A stretch of 64,000 nucleotides of DNA from Verrucomicrobiota bacterium (GTDB taxonomy: Bacteria; Verrucomicrobiota; Verrucomicrobiia; Limisphaerales; SIBE01), in the NCBI GenBank assembly GCA_016871515.1, contig VHDE01000008.1:33664-97663 (forward strand). The letters are read 5' to 3'. Each line of letters opens with the position of its first letter. Position 1 is the stretch's first letter. The position numbers were made by a program, and so were the translations under genes. The notes under the pieces were generated by a model. It saw only the letters and a list, made by a program, of their open reading frames with translations, made no database searches and was not told the DNA's origin. Positions 56,079 through 64,000 of the stretch are shown in pieces.

Positions 56079-58670
56079 ATGCGACGACTTTTCCGGATTT
56101 CGCTTTTCTCTTTGGCGCTTACGATGGGCTTCGAAAATGGCGTGGCTCAACCCGCGCGAGCGCCGTTGAATTTGCCAGGCATTAAGGCAGATGGATCGGT
56201 GTTGCTGCCGAATCAATGGTCCTTGCGGCCAGTCGGACGCCAAATCCTCTTGGGAGATTTTCCGGTCAATATTGCGGTTCATCCTAACAATCGCTTCGCG
56301 GCCGTCTTGCACGCGGGCTACGACAAACATGAAATCATTGTCGTGGATCTCCGATCGGCGGCGATTTTCTCACGACGCAGCATCGAAGAGACCTTTTATG
56401 GCATCGAGTTTTCGCGCGACGGAACAAAACTTTATTGCAGCGGGGCAGGCGATGAGGTTATTCATAGCTTCCACTTTCAGGCCGGCGAATTGTCGAATCA
56501 CCGCCGCATCCAATTGCGTGCTGCCAAGCAACGCGGTGTTCCATCGGGTTTGGCGCTTTCGCGCAACGCCCGCGATCTCTTCATCGCGAACGTCTGGGGC
56601 AATACCATCACGAAACTCGACTTGTCCGAAAGAAAGGTGGAATGGGACCTGCCGTTGCTTCCCGCAAGTCGCAGCTCTGGCGGGCAGCCGGTCATTCCGC
56701 CCGCCGATCCAGACATCGCCGCAGCGACAAAACGGGCCGAAGCTATGGAAGACCCCGCCGATCCGAGCGCACCGTTTCCTTACGCCTGCCGAGTGGATGA
56801 CCAGCGTGGCCGTTTGTATGTCAGCCTCTGGGCTAAAGCGACCGTCGCCGTCATCGATCTAAAAACCAAACAGGCGATTGCGCATTGGCCTGCGGAAGAG
56901 CATCCGAACGAAATGATTCTCACGAAGTCAGGCCAACTCCTCTATGTCGCCAATGCCAATCGGAACACGGTCACCGTTTTCGATACTCGCGCGGGCCGAC
57001 CCCTCGAAACGCTTTCCGCATCGCTTTATTCATCGCTGCTTCCCGGCACGACTCCGAACAGCCTGGCGTTGTCGCCGGACGAGAAAAAGCTATTTGTCGC
57101 TAACGCCTGCAACAATAACGTCGCTGTCTTCGATGTGAGCAAGCCAGGCCAAAGCCGGTCGATGGGTTTTATTCCGGTGGGTTGGTATCCGACGTCCGTG
57201 CGAATTACTCCCGATGGCCGCCGGCTGTTGGTCGCAAACGGGAAAGGGCAAATCTCGAAAGCCAATCCGGGCGGTCCGCAGCCGGTCAAGCGCCCGCCAG
57301 GAACAATCGTCGAGTATATTGGCGGGCTCTTTCAGGGAACGCTCAGCATCATCGATCTGGCCAGCGGGCCAAACTTCGAACAACAACTGGCCACTTATAC
57401 TGCCCAAGCCTATCGCTGCAGCCCACTCAAGGCCGACGCTGGCGTCTCCATTCCACGTCCCGCCGGAAATCCGATTCCGCTGCGGCCGGGTGACCCCAGT
57501 CCCATCAAGTATTGCATCTATGTGATCAAGGAGAATCGAACGTACGATCAGGTATTAGGCGACATGCCGGAGGGGAACGGCGATCCTCGGCTCTGTCTGT
57601 TTCCCGAGCGAGTCACACCAAACCATCATGCTCTCGCGCGTGAGTTTGTCCTGCTGGATAATTTTTACGTCGAAAGCGAAGTCAGTGCCGACGGCCACGA
57701 ATGGACTGTCGGCGCGTATGCGACGGATTTTGTCGAGAAGACATGGCCGTTGAATTACGGTCACAAGAAGAGCGGAAAGTTTCCTTACCCCAGCGAAGGC
57801 CGATTTGCTCTCGCGGAGCCTGCCGGGGGCTATCTTTGGGACCGTGCCCGCGAGGCGAAAGTGTCCTGCCGCAGCTACGGCGAGTTCGTCAACAACGGCA
57901 AAACGCTGAGTGAACCTTGCACGGCGCGCGTCGCTGGATTGCGCGGACATATCGACGAATGGTTTCGAGGTTGGGACATGGATTACCCAGACGTGAAGCG
58001 CGCCGAGCGGTTTCTGCAGGAAGTGAAGCGCTTCGAGAGGGAAGGGGAGATGCCGCGTTTGCAAATCGTCCGCCTCCCGAACGATCACACTTACGGCACT
58101 GCCGCGGGGAAACCAACCCCAACGGCCATGGTCGCGGAAAACGATCTGGCCTTCGGCATGTTGGTCGAAGGCGTTACGCAATCGAAGTTTTGGCCGCAGA
58201 CCGCTATTTTCGTCGTGGAAGACGATGCTCAAAACGGACCGGACCACGTCGATGCCCATCGCACGATTGCTTACGCGATCAGCCCTTATATCAAACGTGG
58301 CGCAGTCGATTCGACGATGTATTCGACGAGCAGCATGCTGCGGACGATGGAGTTGATTTTGGGATTGAAGCCGATGTCGCAATTCGATGCCGCAGCTGCG
58401 CCCATGTACCATTCATTCCAAGAAAAGCCTGACCTCCGTCCGTACCAAGCTCGCCCGGCCAATGTGAGTTTGACGGAGCAAAATCCCAAGACTGCTTGGG
58501 GCAGCGAACGCTCCAAGAAAATGGATTTTTCAAAGGAGGATGCCGCGGATGATCTAATGCTGAACGAGGTGATCTGGCGTTCGGTGCGCGGCGCAGATTC
58601 TCCAATGCCAGCCCCAACGCGCGCGGCCTTCGTTTTCACACACACCGACGACGATGATGAGGAGGATTGA
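56079..58670 (+). CDS. Secreted beta-propeller/phosphoesterase fusion
   Basis: An 863-residue exported protein (signal MRRLFRISLFSLALTMGF, ending near GVAQPA). Residues about 45-430 form a YncE/Lactonase-like propeller, with blades such as GQLLYVANANRNTVTVFDTR and KKLFVANACNNNVAVFDVSK. From about 475 onward there is a phosphoesterase domain of the phospholipase C/acid phosphatase type: YVIKENRTYDQVLGDMPEGN, DNFYVESEVSADGHEW and FVVEDDAQNGPDHVDAHR. The C-terminus is acidic (HTDDDDEED). It may release phosphate from organic esters; the substrate is unknown. This two-domain architecture recurs in Verrucomicrobia. Confidence 0.85.
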   Translation: MRRLFRISLFSLALTMGFENGVAQPARAPLNLPGIKADGSVLLPNQWSLRPVGRQILLGDFPVNIAVHPNNRFAAVLHAGYDKHEIIVVDLRSAAIFSRRSIEETFYGIEFSRDGTKLYCSGAGDEVIHSFHFQAGELSNHRRIQLRAAKQRGVPSGLALSRNARDLFIANVWGNTITKLDLSERKVEWDLPLLPASRSSGGQPVIPPADPDIAAATKRAEAMEDPADPSAPFPYACRVDDQRGRLYVSLWAKATVAVIDLKTKQAIAHWPAEEHPNEMILTKSGQLLYVANANRNTVTVFDTRAGRPLETLSASLYSSLLPGTTPNSLALSPDEKKLFVANACNNNVAVFDVSKPGQSRSMGFIPVGWYPTSVRITPDGRRLLVANGKGQISKANPGGPQPVKRPPGTIVEYIGGLFQGTLSIIDLASGPNFEQQLATYTAQAYRCSPLKADAGVSIPRPAGNPIPLRPGDPSPIKYCIYVIKENRTYDQVLGDMPEGNGDPRLCLFPERVTPNHHALAREFVLLDNFYVESEVSADGHEWTVGAYATDFVEKTWPLNYGHKKSGKFPYPSEGRFALAEPAGGYLWDRAREAKVSCRSYGEFVNNGKTLSEPCTARVAGLRGHIDEWFRGWDMDYPDVKRAERFLQEVKRFEREGEMPRLQIVRLPNDHTYGTAAGKPTPTAMVAENDLAFGMLVEGVTQSKFWPQTAIFVVEDDAQNGPDHVDAHRTIAYAISPYIKRGAVDSTMYSTSSMLRTMELILGLKPMSQFDAAAAPMYHSFQEKPDLRPYQARPANVSLTEQNPKTAWGSERSKKMDFSKEDAADDLMLNEVIWRSVRGADSPMPAPTRAAFVFTHTDDDDEED

Positions 58671-59087
58671 GGTGGCGTAACGCAGATTGCCCAATCTGCT
58701 GTTTCGCCGATTGCCAATCGGCAAGCCGTCTGCCCACGAAACTGCGGAACGTCCGCAGGATGGCATCCTTCCAAGTAGCAAGGTGAATGTTGCCTCTCTC
58801 CCCATCCGATGGGGAGAGAGAGTCGAGCTTTGGCGGTGGGCGATGCCTGATGGACGAACGTGTCCAGCGCCCAGGTCTTTTCCCTCGCCCCATCGGATGG
58901 GGAGAGGGTTAGGGAGAGGGGCGCTGCAACGGTTAGCTACTGCATGCTTCCGCCGCCGAAGAGCGGCTGATTGGCTGCGATACGGCAGACAGGGCTGTCT
59001 GCGCTGCGTGCGTTACATGGGTAATGTGCCGAAAAACATTGCTGGTGGATGTTGGTTTGCTAAAGATGTCGTCCACTCCAACGAACG
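58671..59087. repeat. Composite repeat island between two exported-protein genes
   Basis: Bounded on the left by GTAACGCAGATTGCCCAATC (about 58678) and on the right by a matching inverse arm, CTGCGATACGGCAGACAGGG then CTGTCTGCGCTGCG (about 58975-59010). Inside are CTGCGGaacgtCCGCAG (about 58742), and two hairpins of CTCTCCCCATC / GATGGGGAGAG type (58794-58820 and 58882-58908). There is no coding frame of note. This looks like a two-hairpin element that has taken in other repeats. Confidence 0.75.
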
Positions 59088-59102
59088 ATGGTGGCGAGCA
59101 TT

Positions 59103-61136
59103 ATGAAAAGACTTTTCGCATCCGCAATTGTGACAGCATTCGTCAGCGCCAACATCAGCTCGGCCGCTCCTTCAGCTCCGTTTAGTCCCGAAGATTGGCC
59201 GGCGAGCAAGAATGCTCAAAAGAAAGTTCACTATGTCAGCACTGAAGGCACGTTTGCGCCTCCCAGCGCCAATTGGTCGGCGGACGAGTTGAGGATATTG
59301 AGCGGCGGTGATCAGGTTACTCAGCCGATCACCATTGGCGGCCATAGGGGCGTCAAGGTGACAGGCAATTATCTGAACATCGCAGATTCGTCATTTCAGG
59401 AATGGGCCGACGATGGCACGATCGATATTCTCATGCAGGTCTATGGCGATGCGGCTCTCCTGAATGCGGCTGGTCAACCGCGCAACTTCAATTTCTTGAC
59501 TGGAACCTTGCCGGAACTGAACGCTCCGGCGGGCGGCACAATCCCCGTTGAAGCTAAGAACCAACAATGGAACTGGGTGCTCTTCAGAATTCCAAATGGG
59601 ACCCGCCCTTCGGACGGCACGCATTATGTCGGTTCCATTCCAGGAAATGCGCAGGGTAGCACGCAATTTGGCGGAGTTAACGGCGGAACGATCCGCGTTC
59701 AGGCGGTTCCCGGGTTAATCGTGCGCGTTATTGCCTTCGGCGAACAGGGCGCCTTTGGTGAACCCGAACAAGTGAATGTGTTTGCCGCAGGGCAAGCTTG
59801 CGATCCCGAGCCCCCGACAAATCTCGTCTTTATCGACTTCAACAAAAACATGACCAATCATCTCGTCGTCTTGAACAACGGCGATCAAATGGTGACGTTT
59901 CAGGACAACGTGGGACCGGCCGGCGACAAACGCCGCGCCGTGCGCGCCAATGGCAGTTACATGAACTTCGGGATCACCGACAATTACTTGGGCAAACCGT
60001 GCAACGACCCGCGCGCCGTCAAGGTTTGCGTCGATTTCTATGACGATCCGGCGCTGACCGGGGCTGTCTTTGGTCCCGAAGCTTACGCGACCGACAGCAC
60101 CACGGGCGTTGGACAATATCCAGCGGAACGCCGGCATACTTTAGAAGGTTCAGGTAAATGGGTGCGTCGATCCTTTACGGTCGGTTCGGTAAATTTAAGA
60201 GGAGTGAATGCAACAGGATTTACCGCCGGCCCGCGGTGGATCTTCGATAAAGGCAGCGTTTTCATTTCGAGCGTTGATATTGCGGTTTTGCGCACGGGTA
60301 ATCATTCGCTCGCGGGCCAGGACCCTTTGGCGGGTTGTGTCGAGGATCCGAAGATTTGCACGGACGCTTACGGCAGCTATGCGGAGTTAGATTTGGGCAA
60401 GGACATCCGGAATGGTCTAGCTCCAGGGAACTCCGGCGGTGATCAGGAAATGATTCAATCGGAAGCCGGTCCCGCAAACGACCGGCGCATGGCGATTCGG
60501 CCAGCCAGGGATGATGGCTCTCCCGGCTTCGGTCATATCTATATGAACTTCGCAATCACGGATGAGGCGCTCGGGCCGTCGAGCCAGCCCAATGCGCGCC
60601 TCGCGATTTGCGTGACGTATTACGACGATCCGGCGTTGGGCGCCGCGACCTTTCGTCCCGAGGTTTATCAATCCGATCGGGCCGGCCAAGTCACTTTGGC
60701 TTTTACCGCTGCTGCCAGCGCGGTGGCGCTTGAAGGGGCTGACAAATGGCGCGACGCCTACTTCGAAATTCCTGATATGAAATTCAATGGGGTCAATCAA
60801 GGCCCGCAAGCTGCGGCGCGCTTCGTTTTCACTGGAAAGGTTTTCTTTAGTCGTCTGCGTTATGCTGTGATTCGTCCGTGTGGACCGAAAGCAGGGATCA
60901 ATCTGTTGGCCGAGTGCAACCCAACCGCGGCGCCTCAATTATTATTTGCATTCGGCGCCAACAAAGCTTTGCGGTTGGCTTGGCCAAGCACTGCGACTGG
61001 CTTTGTCCTGCAACAAACCGCCAGCCTCGGCCCCGCACAATGGACCGCCGTCAGCACAACGCCCGTTGTGGAAGGAAGTCAGAACGTCGTGACCCTTCCC
61101 GCGACAGCGCCTCGGTTTTATCGGTTGGCAAAATGA
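59103..61136 (+). CDS. Secreted protein with three tandem repeats, function unknown
   Basis: A 677-residue exported protein. The ATG at 59103 gives MKRLFASAIVTAFVSANISS, a normal signal peptide; an ATG 15 bases upstream is possible. Three copies of a domain are seen, each starting near GDQ and having a (Y)-(L/M)-N-(I/F) and an FYDDPAL-like element: about 59290-59770 (VYGDAALL), 59800-60340 (VDFYDDPALTGAVF) and 60340-60900 (VTYYDDPALGAATF). The C-terminal 80 residues (LAWPSTATGFVLQQTASLGP and on to RFYRLAK) resemble a C-terminal module common on Verrucomicrobia secreted proteins. I do not recognise an enzymatic motif. It may bind carbohydrate. Confidence 0.7.
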   Translation: MKRLFASAIVTAFVSANISSAAPSAPFSPEDWPASKNAQKKVHYVSTEGTFAPPSANWSADELRILSGGDQVTQPITIGGHRGVKVTGNYLNIADSSFQEWADDGTIDILMQVYGDAALLNAAGQPRNFNFLTGTLPELNAPAGGTIPVEAKNQQWNWVLFRIPNGTRPSDGTHYVGSIPGNAQGSTQFGGVNGGTIRVQAVPGLIVRVIAFGEQGAFGEPEQVNVFAAGQACDPEPPTNLVFIDFNKNMTNHLVVLNNGDQMVTFQDNVGPAGDKRRAVRANGSYMNFGITDNYLGKPCNDPRAVKVCVDFYDDPALTGAVFGPEAYATDSTTGVGQYPAERRHTLEGSGKWVRRSFTVGSVNLRGVNATGFTAGPRWIFDKGSVFISSVDIAVLRTGNHSLAGQDPLAGCVEDPKICTDAYGSYAELDLGKDIRNGLAPGNSGGDQEMIQSEAGPANDRRMAIRPARDDGSPGFGHIYMNFAITDEALGPSSQPNARLAICVTYYDDPALGAATFRPEVYQSDRAGQVTLAFTAAASAVALEGADKWRDAYFEIPDMKFNGVNQGPQAAARFVFTGKVFFSRLRYAVIRPCGPKAGINLLAECNPTAAPQLLFAFGANKALRLAWPSTATGFVLQQTASLGPAQWTAVSTTPVVEGSQNVVTLPATAPRFYRLAK

Positions 61137-61223
61137 TGTTCCGCCTGTTCAGCCGCATCAAAATGCGTTCGTGACCGCCGCAAATTCTTGCGTGCGATCC
61201 GAGAGATGAAGTATTGAGAGCGC

Positions 61224-61667
61224 ATGAAGATTACGGAAGCCTTGCTGGCCGAGCATGTTGTTTTTCACAATTTGTTTGATTACCTCGAACAGGCTGCCCC
61301 CAAACTTAAATCCCTGGCCGAGACGCGCGGCCTGGCATCGCTTCTCGAAGCCATGCTGGAGGTGCATTCCAAAGTCGAAGACGAATTGCTGATTGCGCCG
61401 CTCGAGCCGAGTTTTTCCCAGATGGGCCAGGCCGAGAATTTTCATCGGGAGCACGAACTCGTCGAAGCGGACCTCAAGCTGATTCAATGCAGCCGCAAAG
61501 TATCGGAGGCCCGCGACTTATTGCTCCGCGCAGTGCTGCTGTCGCGAAAGCACTTCGATAAGGAAGAACGCATCGTGTTTCCCTTGGCTGAAAAGCAGCT
61601 CAGCGCGAAATCATTGTCCCTCCTGGGCAAGCGTTGGGGAGAACAAAGGGTTGTTCCGATTACCTAA
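61224..61667 (+). CDS. Hemerythrin HHE domain protein
   Basis: A 147-residue cytosolic protein with a four-helix hemerythrin-like fold. Candidate iron ligands are His in LAEHVVFHNLFD, His/Glu in VHSKVEDELL, His in NFHREHELVEAD, and His/Glu in SRKHFDKEERIVFPLAE. Such proteins bind O2, NO or peroxide at a di-iron site and act in sensing or detoxification. The downstream YchF-like gene starts 29 bases after its stop, suggesting one operon. Confidence 0.88.
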   Translation: MKITEALLAEHVVFHNLFDYLEQAAPKLKSLAETRGLASLLEAMLEVHSKVEDELLIAPLEPSFSQMGQAENFHREHELVEADLKLIQCSRKVSEARDLLLRAVLLSRKHFDKEERIVFPLAEKQLSAKSLSLLGKRWGEQRVVPIT

Positions 61668-61695
61668 CCTAAACGATCTGCATTGGCCTGACTCT

Positions 61696-62397
61696 ATGAA
61701 AATCTGCGTGTGTGGCATCGCCGAAATCAACGAAGGAAAACATAACCTTAAGGATCCTCGGCTTGACCAGGCGGACAAGCTCGTGGAAGCGCAAAAGAAG
61801 ACCTATGCGCAAGTGGACGTGATCGGATCTGACAACACTTTGGAAGCCGATGCGATCCTGTCTCATCGCGATTGTTATCCGGACTTGATTTTGAAGGACC
61901 TCGAGTTTGTCGAGACGCGGCTGGGGCGTGATCCGCAAGAAACCGAGCGAGCCGTGCTCAATAAGATTAAGGCGCGTTTGGAAAATGAGGAATCTGTGTT
62001 CAAGGCCGGGCTGACTGCGGAAGAACTTCAAGCGATCGCCGCGCACGGATTTCACACGAACAAACCAATCGCGATTGCGGAAAGTTCCGATTTAGCCGAA
62101 CCGGAAACATTGTTGATACGAGCGGTCAAAGAGAGCGGTTACATCAGTTTCCTCACCGTGGGCGGCAAAGAGAACCGCGCCTGGCTAATTCGGAATGGCA
62201 CAACCGCTTGGGAGGCGGCCGGCGCGATTCATTCGGATATTCAGAAGGGGTTCATCCGGGCTGAGATCATCAGTTTCGCAGATTTCATTGGGGCGGGTGG
62301 TGAAACCTTAGCGAAGCGGGCCGGAAAGCAGCGGCTCGAGACAAAGCAATATGTGATGCAGGATTACGACTTGACCAACTTTCGCTTCAACAAGTGA
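61696..62397 (+). CDS. YchF-related protein lacking the GTPase motifs
   Basis: A 233-residue protein. The C-terminal 85 residues are the YchF TGS-like domain (DUF933): GGKENRAWLIRNGTTAWEAA, AIHSDIQKGFIRAEIISFAD, and the end YVMQDYDLTNFRFNK. The N-terminal part also aligns to YchF (KDPRLDQADKLVEAQKK matches PDPRLDQL; LKDLEFVETRLGRD matches the helical region). But the P-loop GLPNVGKST is replaced by GIAEINEGKH, and the switch and NxxD regions are missing. Intact YchF is about 365 residues. It is therefore a nucleotide-independent paralogue, its function unknown, paired with a hemerythrin gene. Confidence 0.8.
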   Translation: MKICVCGIAEINEGKHNLKDPRLDQADKLVEAQKKTYAQVDVIGSDNTLEADAILSHRDCYPDLILKDLEFVETRLGRDPQETERAVLNKIKARLENEESVFKAGLTAEELQAIAAHGFHTNKPIAIAESSDLAEPETLLIRAVKESGYISFLTVGGKENRAWLIRNGTTAWEAAGAIHSDIQKGFIRAEIISFADFIGAGGETLAKRAGKQRLETKQYVMQDYDLTNFRFNK

Positions 62398-63740
62398 GTA
62401 GCTCCGCGACTTTCTCGGGCCACGTTGGGGCAAGATTATTGGCTTCAGCTATGTCCTTTTCCAAATCGTACAATTCGAAATGATTGTCCTCGTAAAACTC
62501 AATCAACTTGAGGTCACCTTGCCGAATGGCCGCACCGGGTTTGCCTCCTTGGTTGCTGTAATGGGGGTAATGCCAGAAAAGCGCGCCGCGCGTAATATCG
62601 CCAGTTTGCTTGAGCAACGGCAACAGACTGACACCGTCGCTTGACAGTGCAGGAGCTGCGGCCATCTGGAGAATGGTGGGGTTAAAATCGATGCTGCTCA
62701 CCGGCGTGCGGCAGATCGCTCCAGCTTTATTGGCACCGGGCCAGCGGACAATTAACGGAACGCGAATCCCGCCTTCGTCCAGTATCCCTTGCCGGCGCGC
62801 AGTGGCGCATTTGAAGTGGCAGGTGTCGCAGGACCTTCCTTCACCGAGAGCCCGCCATTATCCGACGTAAAAAAATCGCGGTGTGCTCGGTGAGGTTCAA
62901 CGCTTCCAGTTGGCGCATGATGCGCCCGACACTTTCATCCATGCTTTGAATCATCGCGGCGTAAATCGCGTTGGTATGAGCTTGGCCGGCCTCGGCTCGA
63001 CCTTCGTACCGCGAGACGGTTTCGGCCTTTGCTTTCAGCGGAATAGGAACCGCGTAATGGGGCAGATAGAGCAAGAATGGTCTGGCGCGATTCTGCTCGA
63101 TGAATTTCTCAGCTTCAGTCGTGAGACGGTCCGTTAAATATTCGCCCTCCTGTCCGTTTTCCAAACCGGGCATGACAGCGTCCTGCCGGCGGAATGGATA
63201 GAAGTAACTCAAAGGCGTTCCGGTATGGTCGCCAGCGATATTGTGATCGAAGCCTTGCTTTTCCGGTTCGAATCCTTTTGCGCCGAGATGCCACTTGCCG
63301 ATGCTCGCAGAAACGTACCCTTGCTGCTTCAACGACTCTGCGATAGTGGTTTCGGACAACGGCAGTTCCTGGCGGATTGCAGGCCGGAGCAATCTTTGCG
63401 ACGGCATATCTCTACGGCCAGGCAGCCAATCAGTAAGGTGCAATCGCGCCGGGTACTTTCCTGTCATGGTACTGGCCCGTGTCGGTGAACAGACAGGACA
63501 GGCGGCATAGGCATCCGTGAATCTCATGCCTTCGGCCGCCATTCGGTCGAGGCTGGGCGTCTGATAGAATCTGCTGCCGTAGCATCCCAGGTCGCTCCAG
63601 CCGAAATCGTCGATAAGGATGAAGATGATGTTCGGTTTGCGCTCGCTTGGTTCGGCCGCGCGGCCACTGGGCATGAGCAATGCAGTAGCAAATGCAAAAG
63701 CTAAGGCGACAGCGCAAATCCAATCGGCGCAATGTCTCTG
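62387..63740 (-). pseudogene. Type I sulfatase, broken by two frameshifts and truncated at both ends
   Basis: The N-terminal sulfatase half is intact: PNIIFILIDDFGWSDLGCYG, the formylglycine site CSPTRAS (from VCSPTRASTMTGKYPARL) and GKWHLGAKGF. The frame then fails at a run of seven A (plus strand) at 62869-62875: the expected FTSDNGGLSV continues in another frame. A second one-base loss near 62784-62790 is needed to reach LDEGGIRVPLIVRWPGANKA and the C-terminal part (MSSIDFNPTILQMAAAPALS). The protein then stops at LLTC, short of the usual C-terminus, overlapping the YchF-like gene end by 11 bases. The 5' end is replaced by an ftsH fragment. Decay or sequencing error are both possible. Confidence 0.8.
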
Positions 63741-64000
63741 ACCGATAAGCACAATTCCTTTGGGAAGGTTTCCGCCGAGGCGGTGGTGCTTTTGCGGTTC
63801 ACGCAGGAAATCGATGACTTTGCCAACCTCGCTTTTGGCTTCATCAACTCGGGCGACATCGTCAAATCGAACGGTGGGCCTATTTCGCACTTTGTGAGCG
63901 CTCTTGCCTCTGCCGAAATTAATGTGATAAAAAACCAGGTCCGCAACCAACAACAACACGATGATCGTGGGCAACGTGTCCATAATCTTGGCGTGCGTAC
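63741..64000 (-). pseudogene. ftsH fragment fused in frame to the sulfatase
   Basis: The minus strand from the right edge reads a membrane helix (TIIVLLLVADLVFYH), a linker, and then the start of an FtsH AAA domain: VRFDDVARVDEAKSEVGKVI, followed by HHRLGGNLPKGIVLIG. It breaks exactly where the Walker A sequence (GPPGTGKT) should begin, and the frame runs on as QRHCADWICAVALAF, the hydrophobic signal region of the sulfatase. The 5' end lies outside the window: the frame is open to the edge, and an internal ATG is at 63983. No ATPase or protease domain remains. Confidence 0.8.

Overview
The window looks like a chromosomal segment of a member of the Verrucomicrobiota, most likely the Pedosphaera/Limisphaera side of the phylum (old subdivision 3). 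This rests on family recognition rather than a search. The clues are a 51-residue small basic protein of a Chlamydiae/Verrucomicrobia family (3653-3808, minus strand), secreted PQQ-type beta-propellers, an acetylxylan-esterase-like protein and a type I sulfatase, a ribosomal-protein cluster without rpmD, Ala/Pro-rich tails on several ribosomal proteins, and abundant dispersed palindromic repeats.

Layout. Bases 1-3808 are all minus strand: a partial gene, a conserved hypothetical, folD, a secreted SH3-domain protein, an RsuA/RluB-type pseudouridine synthase and the small basic protein. rnhC follows on the plus strand. From about 5190 to 37062 the window is essentially one information-processing super-cluster on the plus strand: tRNA-Thr, tuf, tRNA-Trp, tRNA-Ser, secE, nusG, rplKAJL, rpoBC, rpsL, rpsG, fusA, then the S10, spc and alpha operons run together (rpsJ to rplQ), including secY, adk, map, infA, rpmJ and rpoA. 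It ends at a strong intrinsic terminator after rplQ. Control points visible in the DNA are a TTGACA promoter ahead of tRNA-Thr, structured spacers around rplL, a promoter-like site before rpsL and an intrinsic terminator between rpsG and fusA.

Bases 37100-50800 are accessory or housekeeping: two PQQ-like propellers flanking a lone archaeal-type ATPase with a palindromic array at its start codon, a CoxG-like protein, a PH-domain membrane protein, a large secreted esterase, accD, comF, a CPBP protease, an atypical Ser/Thr kinase, a TIM-barrel isomerase and a phospholipase D-type synthase. An 890-base gene-free stretch follows. Then come purN, hisG, a 33-residue COX24/bS22-like gene, a TPR lipoprotein, a DUF2203 protein, a propeller-phosphoesterase, a three-repeat secreted protein, and a hemerythrin gene paired with a YchF relative that has lost its GTPase motifs. 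The right edge holds a broken sulfatase fused in frame to an ftsH fragment.

The strongest unexplained signals are the two-hairpin inverted-repeat family with compensatory base changes between copies, the ATPase with its palindromic array, the hemerythrin/YchF-like pair, the EF-Tu with a divergent switch I, and the ftsH-sulfatase junction. No complete mobile element, CRISPR array or rRNA gene was found.
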